From Leisingera coralii (GTDB lineage: Bacteria > Pseudomonadota > Alphaproteobacteria > Rhodobacterales > Rhodobacteraceae): a stretch of 64,000 nucleotides of DNA. The stretch spans positions 1 to 64,000 of the forward strand of contig NZ_JBHUPT010000034.1 in assembly GCF_049056525.1 (NCBI RefSeq), written 5' to 3'. A program made the position numbers and the translations under genes. This document shows, one piece after another, positions 8,699-16,743 of this stretch; the first letter of the stretch is position 1, and every line of letters starts with the position of its first letter. Under the pieces are notes generated by a model. That model searched no databases and was not told where the DNA came from. It saw only the letters and a list, made by a program, of their open reading frames with translations.

Positions 8699-9586
8699 AT
8701 GCAGAAGAAAATTATCTGGCCGAACGGCGCGCGATGCGCCTGTGCGATCACCTTTGATATCGATGCGGACAGCCTGATCCATATCGCAAAGCCGGTCGAC
8801 GGGCATGATCGCCTCTATCCGATCTCCATGGGGCGCTACGGGCCGACAGTTGCCATCCCTCGGATTCTGGAAACCTACAAACGTCTCGGGCTGAAACAGT
8901 CCTTCTTCGCCCCCGGATGGGTCGTGGAGCAATATCCGGATGCTATGCAAGCCATCCTGAAAGATGGTCATGAAATCGGCCACCATGGCTATTTGCACGA
9001 AGACCCGACAAACCATAGCGCGTCTGAACAAGCCTATTGGTTTGAACGCGCGCTGGAGTCGCATAAGCGGGTTCTGGGCAATGTGCCAAAAGGCTATCGC
9101 GCGCCGGTTTACAATGTGACGCAAGCCGTCATCGACTTGCTGAACAAGCATGAATTCGACTATGACAGTTCGCTGATGGCGGATGATGTGCCATACCTCA
9201 TGCGATCCGGCGGGCGGACTTTGGTCGAACTTCCATCGCATTGGGGGACCGACGACTGGCCGCAATTCGCCCATTTTGAGGAGATTGGCTACATGATGCC
9301 CGTCGCCGGGCCACGCGCCGGGCTGACCCCATTTTGGGAGGAATTCGAAGCCCAATACGAAGAAGGCGGCTTCTGGATTGGCATCTGGCATCCCTTCCTG
9401 ACCGGGCGTTTGGCGCGGTGGCGGCAGGTGGAAGACTGGATGGAAACTATCTTGAACAGGGGTGACGTCTGGTTCGCCACTCTCGGAGAGATCGCGCAGC
9501 ACGTGCGCACGCAATATGAGGCAGACCGGCAAAGCGTACGGGTTGAAGAACTGCCCTATTATCAGGCGCCGGTCCTGACGGCATGA
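8699..9586 (+). CDS. Polysaccharide deacetylase-family hydrolase (PuuE-like)
   Basis: A 295-residue protein with the carbohydrate-esterase-4/NodB fold. Conserved blocks are TFDIDADS near residue 18 (first Asp motif, altered from TFDDG), HEIGHHGYLHED near residue 92 (the usual HSxxH metal motif becomes HHGYLH) and YRAPVYNVT near 134. It has no signal peptide, so it acts in the cytoplasm and is unlikely to work on cell-wall sugar. It fits the subgroup that includes PuuE allantoinase and other amide-ring hydrolases found in purine and hydantoin clusters. It follows the amidohydrolase by 18 bases and overlaps the amidase by 4. The exact reaction is unknown. Confidence 0.8.
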   Translation: MQKKIIWPNGARCACAITFDIDADSLIHIAKPVDGHDRLYPISMGRYGPTVAIPRILETYKRLGLKQSFFAPGWVVEQYPDAMQAILKDGHEIGHHGYLHEDPTNHSASEQAYWFERALESHKRVLGNVPKGYRAPVYNVTQAVIDLLNKHEFDYDSSLMADDVPYLMRSGGRTLVELPSHWGTDDWPQFAHFEEIGYMMPVAGPRAGLTPFWEEFEAQYEEGGFWIGIWHPFLTGRLARWRQVEDWMETILNRGDVWFATLGEIAQHVRTQYEADRQSVRVEELPYYQAPVLTA

Positions 9587-10854
9587 ATATCCTTCAACGG
9601 GCGCGCGACTTCCTGGCTTCGCTCGACGCGCAGCGCGAGGTATTCCTTGGCGTTGCGCCAGATAGACTGTTGCAGGATGCCCGATCCGCCGCCGCGCGGC
9701 AGGCCGCAGGGAAGCTGCTTGGCCCGTTGGACGGCCAGTTTCTTGCGGTGAAGGCCAATATCGACGTGCAAGCGCTCCGAAGCCATGCGGGGTCTTTGGC
9801 CATCGATCCTCAGCCAGCAGACAATGACGCCCCGATCGTGGCAAGGCTCCGTTCCGCGGGCGCGATCATTCTGGGCCATGTAAACATGTCGGAATTCGCG
9901 TTCTCCGGGCTCGGAGTCAATCCGCATTTCGGCACCCCTCTGAATGCGTTGGATAGCACAATGGTGCCTGGAGGGTCCTCGAGCGGATCGGCGTCAGCCG
10001 TTGCCTTGGGCTTGGCCGACATCGCCTTGGGCACAGATACCTCCGGCTCCGTGCGCATTCCGGCCGCCTGTCAGGGCCTGGTTGGGTTTCGCCCAACTAT
10101 GGACCGCTATGAAAGCGTCGGGATTTTACCTCTGGCGCCTTCTCTGGATACGCCAGGCTCACTCGCTTTAAACGTCAGTCAGATTTGCGCTGTGGATCGC
10201 GTTTTGTCGGATTGCAAAGAAACCGGGCACGCCTGTCGTCAAATTCTGTGCCTGAGGGAAGATGCCCTAGCGGGATTTACCCCGGAAATCAAAGCAATGT
10301 ACGAACATGTCCTGCAGCATTTGTCCGATCATGGCATCGAATTGGAAAGGGTTGGCATCCGAAGTTTCACTTGTGTCACGGAGATCTTCCAAACCTATGG
10401 AACGCTGGTGAGTGCCGAAGCCTTTCGTCTTCTGCCAGGTTTGGTCGGAGACCAGCAGGCCAGACTGGACCCAAATGTGCAGGATCGCCTTGCTCAGGCG
10501 GCTTCAATCCTTGGCACAGATCTGCAGGCATTGCTGGAAATCCGGCGGGCCCTCATCCCGGACTTTGGCAGGGAACTGGCAGGGAAGATGCTGCTTTACC
10601 CGACATTGCCGTCGTACCCGCCGTCTGTTCAGGCCGTGACCCGCGATAAAGGGGTCTTTGCACGGGAAAACGCCCTTATCCTGTCGGTATCGATGAAAGC
10701 CGCTTTCCTCAATGCCCCAACAATTTCCATTCCATTTGGAGAACGGAGACCGGGGAGCAGCCTATCCTTGAGCGGCGGCGCAAACAGGGACGCGGATGTA
10801 CTTGCGACGGCGTCTCATCTGGAGAAGATTTTTTCAGCGATTAGAGATGGATGA
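9583..10854 (+). CDS. Amidase signature family protein (AtzF/GatA-like)
   Basis: Cytosolic amidase of 423 residues. The Ser-cisSer-Lys triad is visible: Lys in LAVKANIDV near residue 52, and the Gly/Ser-rich PGGSSSGSASA with DTSGSVRIPA about 20 residues later. It resembles the N-terminal half of allophanate hydrolase, but the C-terminal domain of full AtzF/DUR1 is absent, so assignment to allophanate is not secure. Start ATG overlaps the previous stop as ATGA, showing translational coupling; it is the last gene of the operon. Likely role: final hydrolysis of a linear amide or ureide released by the upstream enzymes. Confidence 0.85.
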   Translation: MNILQRARDFLASLDAQREVFLGVAPDRLLQDARSAAARQAAGKLLGPLDGQFLAVKANIDVQALRSHAGSLAIDPQPADNDAPIVARLRSAGAIILGHVNMSEFAFSGLGVNPHFGTPLNALDSTMVPGGSSSGSASAVALGLADIALGTDTSGSVRIPAACQGLVGFRPTMDRYESVGILPLAPSLDTPGSLALNVSQICAVDRVLSDCKETGHACRQILCLREDALAGFTPEIKAMYEHVLQHLSDHGIELERVGIRSFTCVTEIFQTYGTLVSAEAFRLLPGLVGDQQARLDPNVQDRLAQAASILGTDLQALLEIRRALIPDFGRELAGKMLLYPTLPSYPPSVQAVTRDKGVFARENALILSVSMKAAFLNAPTISIPFGERRPGSSLSLSGGANRDADVLATASHLEKIFSAIRDG

Positions 10855-10949
10855 GGTCAGTTCACTCTATTCAGAATTCTCTTCATTTGTACCTGCGCGT
10901 CACTGGCTTCACCTTTGAATGGTCCATTGCAAACTGACTAGGTGACAAG

Positions 10950-11609
10950 ATGACCACAATCCTGAGAATTGACGCCAGTGTGCGCCGCACCGACAACCCT
11001 GTTGCGGCCTATAACTCCATTTCCCGCGCTTTGGCGGACAGTTTCGTGGAAGAATGGAAAACGGTTGATCCGGACGTCGAAATTATTCTGCGTGACGTCG
11101 GAATGACCCCGCCGGATTTCATTTCCAACGATTGGATCGCGTCCGTCTTTACAGCAGAAGAGGAACGCACTCCTGAACAGAGCGCTTTGGTCAGCTTGTC
11201 TGATACGCTGATTGACGAGCTCGATCGCTCCGACATCCTGCTGATTTCGACGCCCATGTACAACTACGGCATGCCCGCAGCCCTGAAGGCTTGGTTTGAT
11301 CAGATCATCCGGATCAACAAGACATTTACGTTTGATTTGGCGCGCGGCGACTTCCCTCTGGAACCGATCATGTCCGGCAAAACACTGGTGCTGCTGACAT
11401 CGGCTGGCGAATTCGGCTTTGAGGAGGGTGGAATTCGCAATGACTCGGGTCACCTTTCTGCGCATATCAGCACATTGCGCAAGTACCTGGGCGCAGAACG
11501 CATGTTCGAAGCTGCGGCCGAGTATCAGGAATTCGCCGATGAGCGTCACAAAGCTTCGGTCGCCTCAGCTCAGGCCCAGGCACGTCACATTGCGCGTGAG
11601 CTTGCCTAA
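10950..11609 (+). CDS. azoR: FMN-dependent NADH-azoreductase (AzoR family)
   Basis: Flavodoxin-like oxidoreductase of 219 residues that reduces quinones and azo compounds with NAD(P)H. Family hallmarks are the N-terminal ILRIDASVR phosphate-binding segment and TPMYNYGMPAALKAWFDQIIRINKTF near residue 100, which binds FMN and forms the dimer face. AGGTGAC precedes the ATG. It stands alone after a 95-base gap and is followed by a long imperfect hairpin. It is probably a separate transcription unit, perhaps handling redox stress. The physiological substrate is unknown. Confidence 0.88.
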   Translation: MTTILRIDASVRRTDNPVAAYNSISRALADSFVEEWKTVDPDVEIILRDVGMTPPDFISNDWIASVFTAEEERTPEQSALVSLSDTLIDELDRSDILLISTPMYNYGMPAALKAWFDQIIRINKTFTFDLARGDFPLEPIMSGKTLVLLTSAGEFGFEEGGIRNDSGHLSAHISTLRKYLGAERMFEAAAEYQEFADERHKASVASAQAQARHIARELA

Positions 11610-11616
11610 CCGTTAG

Positions 11617-11672
11617 CCAGTTTATGGAAAGTAGAACCTGATGAAATGAACAGGTTCTACATTTCCAACTGG
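11617..11672 (+). repeat. Long imperfect inverted repeat after azoR
   Basis: GTAGAACCTG (11631-11640) pairs perfectly with CAGGTTCTAC (11651-11660) around a 10-base loop. The pairing extends outward through GGAAA/TTTCC and CCAGTT/AACTGG with small bulges, giving a stem of about 21 pairs. There is no T-run, so it is not a classic terminator. It may end azoR transcription, protect its 3' end, or be a dispersed palindromic repeat. Confidence 0.7.
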
Positions 11673-12260
11673 TCACAGCTCAAGGTGTGTGAGGCAGGTG
11701 GTTGTGTCCTACGCCCTTACTTGAGTGGTTCAAGTCGCTAAAGATACGAAACGGCAGCGAATGCAGTTGTAAACCTTCATTTCGGATTGGCGGACAGTTT
11801 AAACCAATTTCTTGAATCAACATCCCCGCATTCGAACTCCAGGTTCGAAAGCGGACTTCGCTATGCTGCGTTTTAACGGCAGATTTGTCCGGCACTGTGT
11901 GAATGCGCCGTTGGCCTCACCGTGCGCCTGCAGCGAAAGACCGGTTCGGTGAAGCTGCGCAGCGGCGGCGAGAGGTGATGCGAAAGACCGCTGTGGGTCG
12001 GTCATGTCTGTTGACCTGGCCACGGCGCCACAGCTTTGAAAAGATCGGTACCTGCAGCTTCGCCGACGCTTGTGCAGGACGCGGTGAAGGGCAGCTTCCC
12101 GCCAGCACTGTTCGCAACCTCAGTCGGCAGCAATGGCCGGGCGATTGTCGAGTTTGGGCTGGCTATTGCACTGCGCGCGCCAGGAAAACGCACAGTGAGC
12201 CACGCCTTCTCAACGCCCAGTGTGTTGGTATGTTTACTGGAGCATCTAGCTCTCCGCAGA
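11673..12260. other. Intergenic stretch without a credible gene
   Basis: Short open frames on both strands lack ribosome-binding sites and known domains. The composition is mixed: A+T-richer at the left and G+C-richer towards the relaxase region. This suggests the join between the catabolic module and the mobilisation module, possibly with old gene remnants. I see nothing further that can be annotated. Confidence 0.4.
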
Positions 12261-12304
12261 CACGACAACGCCGCGCATTCCGCAAGATGCGCGGCGTTGT
12301 CGTG
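12261..12304. repeat. Perfect 18-bp hairpin upstream of relaxase gene (candidate oriT part)
   Basis: CACGACAACGCCGCGCAT (12261-12278) is an exact inverted copy of 12287-12304 across an 8-base loop, TCCGCAAG. There is no T-run after it. It lies about 360 bases before the relaxase gene on the same side. Such perfect dyads flank nick sites in transfer origins, but a transcription terminator without U-tract cannot be excluded. Confidence 0.7.
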
Positions 12305-12331
12305 CCTGCCCGTCGGGGACGCCGAAGGGGT

Positions 12332-12499
12332 GCAGGGGGCGTGGCGAACGAGCCCCTGCGAGCAGGGGGACGCAAGGGGGAGTGCGGAACGAGGACCCTT
12401 GCTCCGGCTGAAGGCCCCGAGAGGGTCAGGGAGAGCGGCGCGTCTCCCTGGCGGCGCGGCAGCGGCGCTGGGGTCCAGGGGTCTCCCCTGGCGAACGAC
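12332..12499. repeat. Three related hairpins carrying a CGAACGA-type motif
   Basis: Unit 1 pairs GCAGGGG (12332-12338) with CCCCTGC (12353-12359) and has GGCGAACGAG in its loop. Unit 2 pairs GCAAGGG (12372-12378) with CCCTTGC (12396-12402) and has GCGGAACGAG in its loop. Unit 3 pairs CCAGGGG (12475-12481) with CCCCTGG (12485-12491), directly followed by CGAACGA. The repetition of stem type and motif upstream of a relaxase gene suggests a structured transfer or recombination site rather than coding DNA. Confidence 0.6.
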
Positions 12500-12661
12500 A
12501 GCCTGTGCACTAAGGCGCGCGCAGCGCGACGACTGCGCAGGCTGATTAGTGAGTTAGAGGGCCAGGCTCACACCGCATCGGGACCGTGAGAAGGGCGCGA
12601 TTTCCGGATCGCGTGCATCAACAACATCTCCCTGTCTCCTGTCCTTCCGGAGATGCGCCCC

Positions 12662-13990
12662 ATGGTCCACCAGCCCAGCCCAGAGTTCGCCGTCGTTTGT
12701 CGCTTCCAGGGTTTGTTCCCTGCCGATCTTGCCGGATACGAGAAGCATCGCACTCGCAATGGAGGCGATCTCGGCCATGTCGACCACACTCGTTCCCACC
12801 TGAACCGACCCGTGATCGGCAAGGCGGATTGGGCGGCAAGCACGGCCGCGATGATCGAGGACATGAAGGCGGAGAACTTCGCGGACGAGATCGAAACGCT
12901 CACGCGGCGGCGGCGGAAGAAACAGATCAAGGAGCGCATGGCAGAAGGCCCGCGCGATCCGTGGCAGGCGACCCGCCATGGTCCCCTGCGGGAGGTCATC
13001 CTGACGGCAAACCGCAAGTGGTTCGACGCTCCTGAAAGCGAGGCCGCTCGTGAGGCCCGCGCGTTGGCATTCCAGGATGCAGCCCGGGATTGGCTGTTGG
13101 AAAACTTCGGCGAGGATGTCGTGCATGCGCGCGCTGATCTCGACGAGCAGGCCTTTCACATCCACGCGGTCATCGTGCCAAAGGCCCAGGTGGACCTGAA
13201 CGGCACAAAGCGTTGGATGCTCCAGCCGTCCAAGCATGATCTGATCAAGGATTACGAGGCGGCGCAGGATAGTGTGGGCCAGCATTTTGCCCCGCTCGGC
13301 CTTATGCGTGGTGAGCGGCGCGCAGCCGCCGTGCGCAAGGCGCGGCAAAACGGGGAAGAGGCACCGGCCTACCGGCAGCATGTGCGGACGGCCGACTGGC
13401 GCAAGGCCGAAGATACCCGGATCGCCGAAACCCGCGCGAAACTCGACCAGCGCGCTGAAGCCATGATTGCCGAGAAAGCGGCGATCGAGCAGAGACAGGA
13501 CGCGCTCACGAGCCGGGAGAACGCAATAGAAGTGCGCGAGAAAGCAACCGCTGCGAAGGAGCAGGAAGCCGATGCGGTACTGGCTGTCGGGCAAGGATTG
13601 GCCGCAGGCGCCTTTGACATCGAGGACAGGCACGGAACGCCAGCGCTTGTCGAGACCCCGGAAGCCAAACCTGGGCTCCTGTCGAAGCTGAGGTCGCGGA
13701 TGGCCCTGTCGTCTTCTGGCCGTGCTCGCGCGCTGCATGTGTTCTCGAAGGCGTTGGCGCGCTTGCGCAAACAGTCCCGTGATGAGGCGAAGACAGCCGT
13801 GGCTCGCGATACGGCCGAGATCGAAGCCGCGGATGAGAAGATCGTCGAGATTGCCTCTCGTCTTCCCGACGCCGAGCGCCGGTCCATCGGCAAGATCAGG
13901 CTCTCTCTCAGCGCACGCATCATGGCTCTGACCGGTCGCAATACGGCTCGCGAAACCCCAGAAAAAGGCGGGAATGACGGACGGCCGTAG
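12662..13990 (+). CDS. MobV/Pre-family relaxase (plasmid mobilisation/recombination protein)
   Basis: Relaxase-like protein of about 442 residues (Mob_Pre family) that would nick DNA at an origin of transfer. Motif I region is KHRTRNGGDLGHVDHTRSHLNRPVIG around residue 30. The metal-binding motif appears as ARADLDEQAFHIHAVIVP around residue 165, a variant of the family HxDExxPHxH pattern. The C-terminal half is a long charged coiled coil (roughly residues 230-320). GGAG abuts the ATG at 12653, so ATG 12662, nine bases after it, is preferred. No conjugation machinery is visible, so it would depend on a helper element. Confidence 0.8.
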   Translation: MVHQPSPEFAVVCRFQGLFPADLAGYEKHRTRNGGDLGHVDHTRSHLNRPVIGKADWAASTAAMIEDMKAENFADEIETLTRRRRKKQIKERMAEGPRDPWQATRHGPLREVILTANRKWFDAPESEAAREARALAFQDAARDWLLENFGEDVVHARADLDEQAFHIHAVIVPKAQVDLNGTKRWMLQPSKHDLIKDYEAAQDSVGQHFAPLGLMRGERRAAAVRKARQNGEEAPAYRQHVRTADWRKAEDTRIAETRAKLDQRAEAMIAEKAAIEQRQDALTSRENAIEVREKATAAKEQEADAVLAVGQGLAAGAFDIEDRHGTPALVETPEAKPGLLSKLRSRMALSSSGRARALHVFSKALARLRKQSRDEAKTAVARDTAEIEAADEKIVEIASRLPDAERRSIGKIRLSLSARIMALTGRNTARETPEKGGNDGRP

Positions 13991-14155
13991 TCGATTTTTC
14001 GATCTTTGTTTTGCGTGATTTCAACAACTTAACGCGGCCCTCTAAAAAAGAACGCGAAAATCGCTCCCGTTCAAAAAAAACGGTCGGACTATTCTTCTGT
14101 CCGAGGCGGCAGAGGTCTCGGCAGACACAACCAGAAACAGTCCTAAGAGGAAGAC

Positions 14156-14554
14156 ATGACCATGAAGATCCTGCTCGACACCACCCGTTTCCACGCCCCC
14201 GCCGATGGCCGCGGTAGCGGCAGTGACCGCCCCAAGTTGACCGCGAAACAGAGGGCAATTGCGGCGCTGGAAAAGGCCATCGACAAGGATGCCAAGGCCG
14301 AGGAACGCCTTGAAGCGGCCCGCCGCAAGGCCATCGGCGAACACTTCACCACCTGGATCGAAGGTGCCGATGCCTCGCTTATCGTCGAGGTCTTCGCCGG
14401 CCTTGAAGTGGCGGCCACGAAAGTCAACCGCAAGCGCATCGCCTCGCACCCGCTCCGGCCCGAGGCGGTCGATGCCATCGTTGAGAAGCGGCTCGCCGAG
14501 ATCGAGCGCATCAAGCCGAAGAATCCGCAGAGCGTGAGCGTGAACGCCAGATGA
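14156..14554 (+). CDS. Hypothetical protein of the mobile element
   Basis: I do not recognise this 132-residue protein. It is hydrophilic and mostly helical, with a Lys/Glu/Ala-rich segment at residues 28-62 (LTAKQRAIAALEKAIDKDAK) and a possible second helix pair after residue 65. A good Shine-Dalgarno (AGAGGAAG) precedes the ATG. It lies 165 bases after the relaxase gene on the same strand. Size, charge and position suggest an accessory mobilisation or DNA-binding protein, which is inference only. Confidence 0.6.
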   Translation: MTMKILLDTTRFHAPADGRGSGSDRPKLTAKQRAIAALEKAIDKDAKAEERLEAARRKAIGEHFTTWIEGADASLIVEVFAGLEVAATKVNRKRIASHPLRPEAVDAIVEKRLAEIERIKPKNPQSVSVNAR

Positions 14555-14596
14555 ATGACGGCGCGGCCGACGCGGCCTGATCATCGCAAGAACATT

Positions 14597-14620
14597 CCGC
14601 CCTCCGTGATTGGAGGGCGG
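14597..14620 (+). repeat. Perfect 9-bp hairpin between two small element genes
   Basis: CCGCCCTCC (14597-14605) pairs with GGAGGGCGG (14612-14620) around GTGATT. No T-run follows, so its role as a terminator is doubtful. It lies 42 bases after the stop codon of the 132-residue gene and 40 bases before the next start. Confidence 0.6.
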
Positions 14621-14660
14621 CAAATCCCTCAGCCATCAACCACCCCGTCGAGCCGATACA

Positions 14661-14939
14661 ATGCACGCCACCCTCGCCACCCTCCCATCGCAAGGACCCG
14701 GTTCCGCCGGTCCTGCCAAGCGTGGGATGGCGACGGAGGCAGCAAAAGCGCATCAGCAAGAGGTCGCGCGCCTCACCGCAGCCCGCGACAAGCTGGCGAC
14801 TCTTCTGGCGGGCGGTGAAATCTGGGCGCTCCCGCTGTTCACCCGGCTTGAGGCCGAGCTGGCCCAGTTGGAGGCACGCGGGGATGTGCTCGCCCGCGCC
14901 CGGCAGATCGCCGAAATGGCGGCGCGCAAGGCGGCTTGA
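14661..14939 (+). CDS. Small hypothetical protein of the mobile element
   Basis: Unrecognised 92-residue protein, mainly an Ala/Glu/Arg-rich amphipathic helix or coiled coil from about residue 22 to the end (EAAKAHQQEVARLTAARDKL, then a second helix). The ATG at 14661 begins a compact protein; an earlier in-frame start at 14610 would add low-quality sequence. It ends 16 bases from the convergent integrase stop. Codon use matches that of the relaxase. A role with the relaxase or integrase is possible but unproven. Confidence 0.5.
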   Translation: MHATLATLPSQGPGSAGPAKRGMATEAAKAHQQEVARLTAARDKLATLLAGGEIWALPLFTRLEAELAQLEARGDVLARARQIAEMAARKAA

Positions 14940-14955
14940 ACGCGCCGCGTCCCTC

Positions 14956-16278
14956 TCAGGTCAGGTGCGCTGGCACCTCCAGCGCCACCGCTTGGGCCAG
15001 CTCCAGCTTTCGCTCCAAGGGCATCTCGTCGCCATAGAGCTCCCGGTTACGAGCCGACGCCACACTGTGGCCCATCATCTCTCCGCGATCATCCGAAGCA
15101 ATCCCAGCAGCCTTCAACCGGCTTTCCCAGGTATGCCGCGTCCCGCCGGCCGTGTGCTTCGGCGACGGCATCAGGTCGTGGCCGCGCAGGTAGCCGTTGA
15201 TGAGCGCCGAGTAGCTGCGCTTGTAGCGATAGCGCGGGAACCCGTCCGGATGCCGCCGCGCGGCCGCCAGCGCCACCCCGACGAGCGGCACCAGTCGGAC
15301 CGAAGAGGTGTTCTTGATCTCACGCTTTTCCTCGCCGTCCTCGAAGGCAATCCGCAGATGCGGGATCACCGCATCCAGCACGATGGCATCGGACGGCAGA
15401 TCGTGGATCTCCGCCTGCCGGCAGCCGGTCTCTATTGAGATCAGCAGAATATCGCGGGCCTCGTCGTTGAGGCCGTCGAGGGCACCGGGCGCGAACCACT
15501 TCTCGACGATCCATTCGACTGGAATCTCTGGCTTGCGGCTCTTGACCGCGTGGCGGTCCCGGATCGTGATGCCGATATAGGGGCGCGGGGGGTCTGCCAT
15601 GTCGAGGCTCTCGTAGTAATGCGCCAGCATCGACGACATATTCGAGAAGTCCTTCTTCGCCGTTTCCGCGGTCTGGCCCTCCTTCTCGATCCGCTTCTGC
15701 CACCATGCCTTGTGCCGACGGGCATCCGCAGCCTCAAGCGACAGAACGGGCCGGTCGCCGCCAAGGGCGGCCATGAGGTTCGTCACCGCGCGCGTCCGCG
15801 GATTGCGCCACAGGCGCATCTGCGTGTCGCTTTTGTAGCGGTTGTCATGCGCACAGATCCGTTCGACTTCCTCGATGAGTTCCGACAGCATCAGTTGGGG
15901 TGCCTCAACTCCGCCGAGCAGCGCTCGCGCCGTCTCAGGGGTGTCCGTCGGCTTTAGGGTGTCGAGGCGCGCGAGGATCTCGTCGAGCGGCCCGCTCGCG
16001 AGGTCGTCGGCTTGGCGGTAGGTGATGCCCCGCGTTGCAGCCAGCGCGACCGCAGCCGAGAAGACGTCGCCCGGCTGCTGCGACTGGCCCATCGTCAGGC
16101 GGGCATCCAGTTCAGCCAGCACCGCCGCCTCCGCCGCCGGAAGGCGCGCACGCGCCTCCCGGTCGCTATCAGTGCGCAGGCTGCGATGGATCTCCGTCCG
16201 AGGCTCCACCCCGGTATAACGCTTGGGCACACGCATCCGCAGATGCCAGGTCCCGTTCCGCTTCGTTATGCCTGCCAT
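14956..16278 (-). CDS. Tyrosine-type site-specific integrase
   Basis: Phage/island-type integrase of about 440 residues. The N-terminus (MAGITKRNGTWHLRMRVPKRY) is the DUF6538-like arm-binding module. The catalytic domain shows the first Arg in ETGCRQAEIHDL, the second Arg in GGTRHTWESRL, His in MMGHS and the nucleophile Tyr in RELYGDEM near residue 417. ATG 16278 is chosen to begin the conserved N-terminus; an in-frame start at 16359 is possible. Its 5' end faces the tRNA-gene fragment at 16436-16457, about 160 bases away, the usual arrangement for an element integrated in a tRNA gene. The catalytic residues look intact. Confidence 0.9.
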   Translation of the reverse strand: MAGITKRNGTWHLRMRVPKRYTGVEPRTEIHRSLRTDSDREARARLPAAEAAVLAELDARLTMGQSQQPGDVFSAAVALAATRGITYRQADDLASGPLDEILARLDTLKPTDTPETARALLGGVEAPQLMLSELIEEVERICAHDNRYKSDTQMRLWRNPRTRAVTNLMAALGGDRPVLSLEAADARRHKAWWQKRIEKEGQTAETAKKDFSNMSSMLAHYYESLDMADPPRPYIGITIRDRHAVKSRKPEIPVEWIVEKWFAPGALDGLNDEARDILLISIETGCRQAEIHDLPSDAIVLDAVIPHLRIAFEDGEEKREIKNTSSVRLVPLVGVALAAARRHPDGFPRYRYKRSYSALINGYLRGHDLMPSPKHTAGGTRHTWESRLKAAGIASDDRGEMMGHSVASARNRELYGDEMPLERKLELAQAVALEVPAHLT

Positions 16279-16435
16279 CTGCCTGTCCGTTTCGTCAGTA
16301 ATCAACTGGTATTGAGACCGTCTTCCGCGATCAAGGGTGCTCCACATTTTGCTACACATTTTTCTCGCGTGGCGAGCGATGAAGCTCGACCTACTTCCAT
16401 AAAAAAATGAAGTTTATGGCCATCTCAGGGACTTA

Positions 16436-16457
16436 TTTGAATCCTGTCTCTCCGCCA
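16436..16457 (+). other. Attachment site: duplicated 3' end of a serine-type tRNA gene
   Basis: TTTGAATCCTG followed by TCTCTCCGCCA matches the T-arm and acceptor 3' strand of bacterial tRNA-Ser genes, ending in encoded GCCA. The rest of a tRNA is missing to the left, where the integrase region lies. This is therefore the short copy left at the far end of an integrated element (attR-like). The intact tRNA gene should lie at the left end of the element, outside the window. A dyad with stem AGAGGC/GCCTCT (16482-16497) follows and may be the old tRNA terminator. Confidence 0.7.
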
Positions 16458-16545
16458 TAACCCCACAGATCAGCTCGGATGAGAGGCGATGGCCTCTATC
16501 TGTATGTGTTTCAGCTAGCTGCGCGGATCAGATCTGCGGGCCGGA

Positions 16546-16743
16546 TCAGTTCGGCCGCACCGCCACCAGAACGACGCCCAGTTCCTCTTCCAGTTCCTGC
16601 AGTTTCTTGAGCTGGTCTTCCGGCAGCGCGGCGGTATCCGCTTCCACCTCGGCCAGCGCCACGACAGGGCTTCCGATATCTTTCTCGAGAGCCTTGATCG
16701 CGTTGAGCTTCTCAGTTTCAAGTGTGGCGAGCGGGTACAGCAT
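16546..16743 (-). CDS. Small conserved-looking hypothetical protein
   Basis: A 65-residue acidic, helical protein (MLYPLATLETEKLNAIKALE to VAVRPN) of unknown role. It is supported as a real gene by a strong Shine-Dalgarno, AGGAGA, five bases before the ATG, and by regular codon use. It has no signal peptide or membrane segment; the leucine/glutamate pattern suggests a helical hairpin. It lies just outside the element boundary and so probably belongs to the resident chromosome. Confidence 0.55.
   Translation of the reverse strand: MLYPLATLETEKLNAIKALEKDIGSPVVALAEVEADTAALPEDQLKKLQELEEELGVVLVAVRPN

Noticed and set aside
8255..9844. Minus-strand open frame of 529 codons across the deacetylase-like gene
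   Set aside because: It overlaps three plus-strand genes with clear family motifs and has no ribosome-binding site.
12248..12258. CTCTCCGC near the large hairpin as a possible left attachment site
   Set aside because: Only eight bases match the tRNA 3' fragment at 16436-16457 and the flanks differ, so it is not convincing as a direct repeat.
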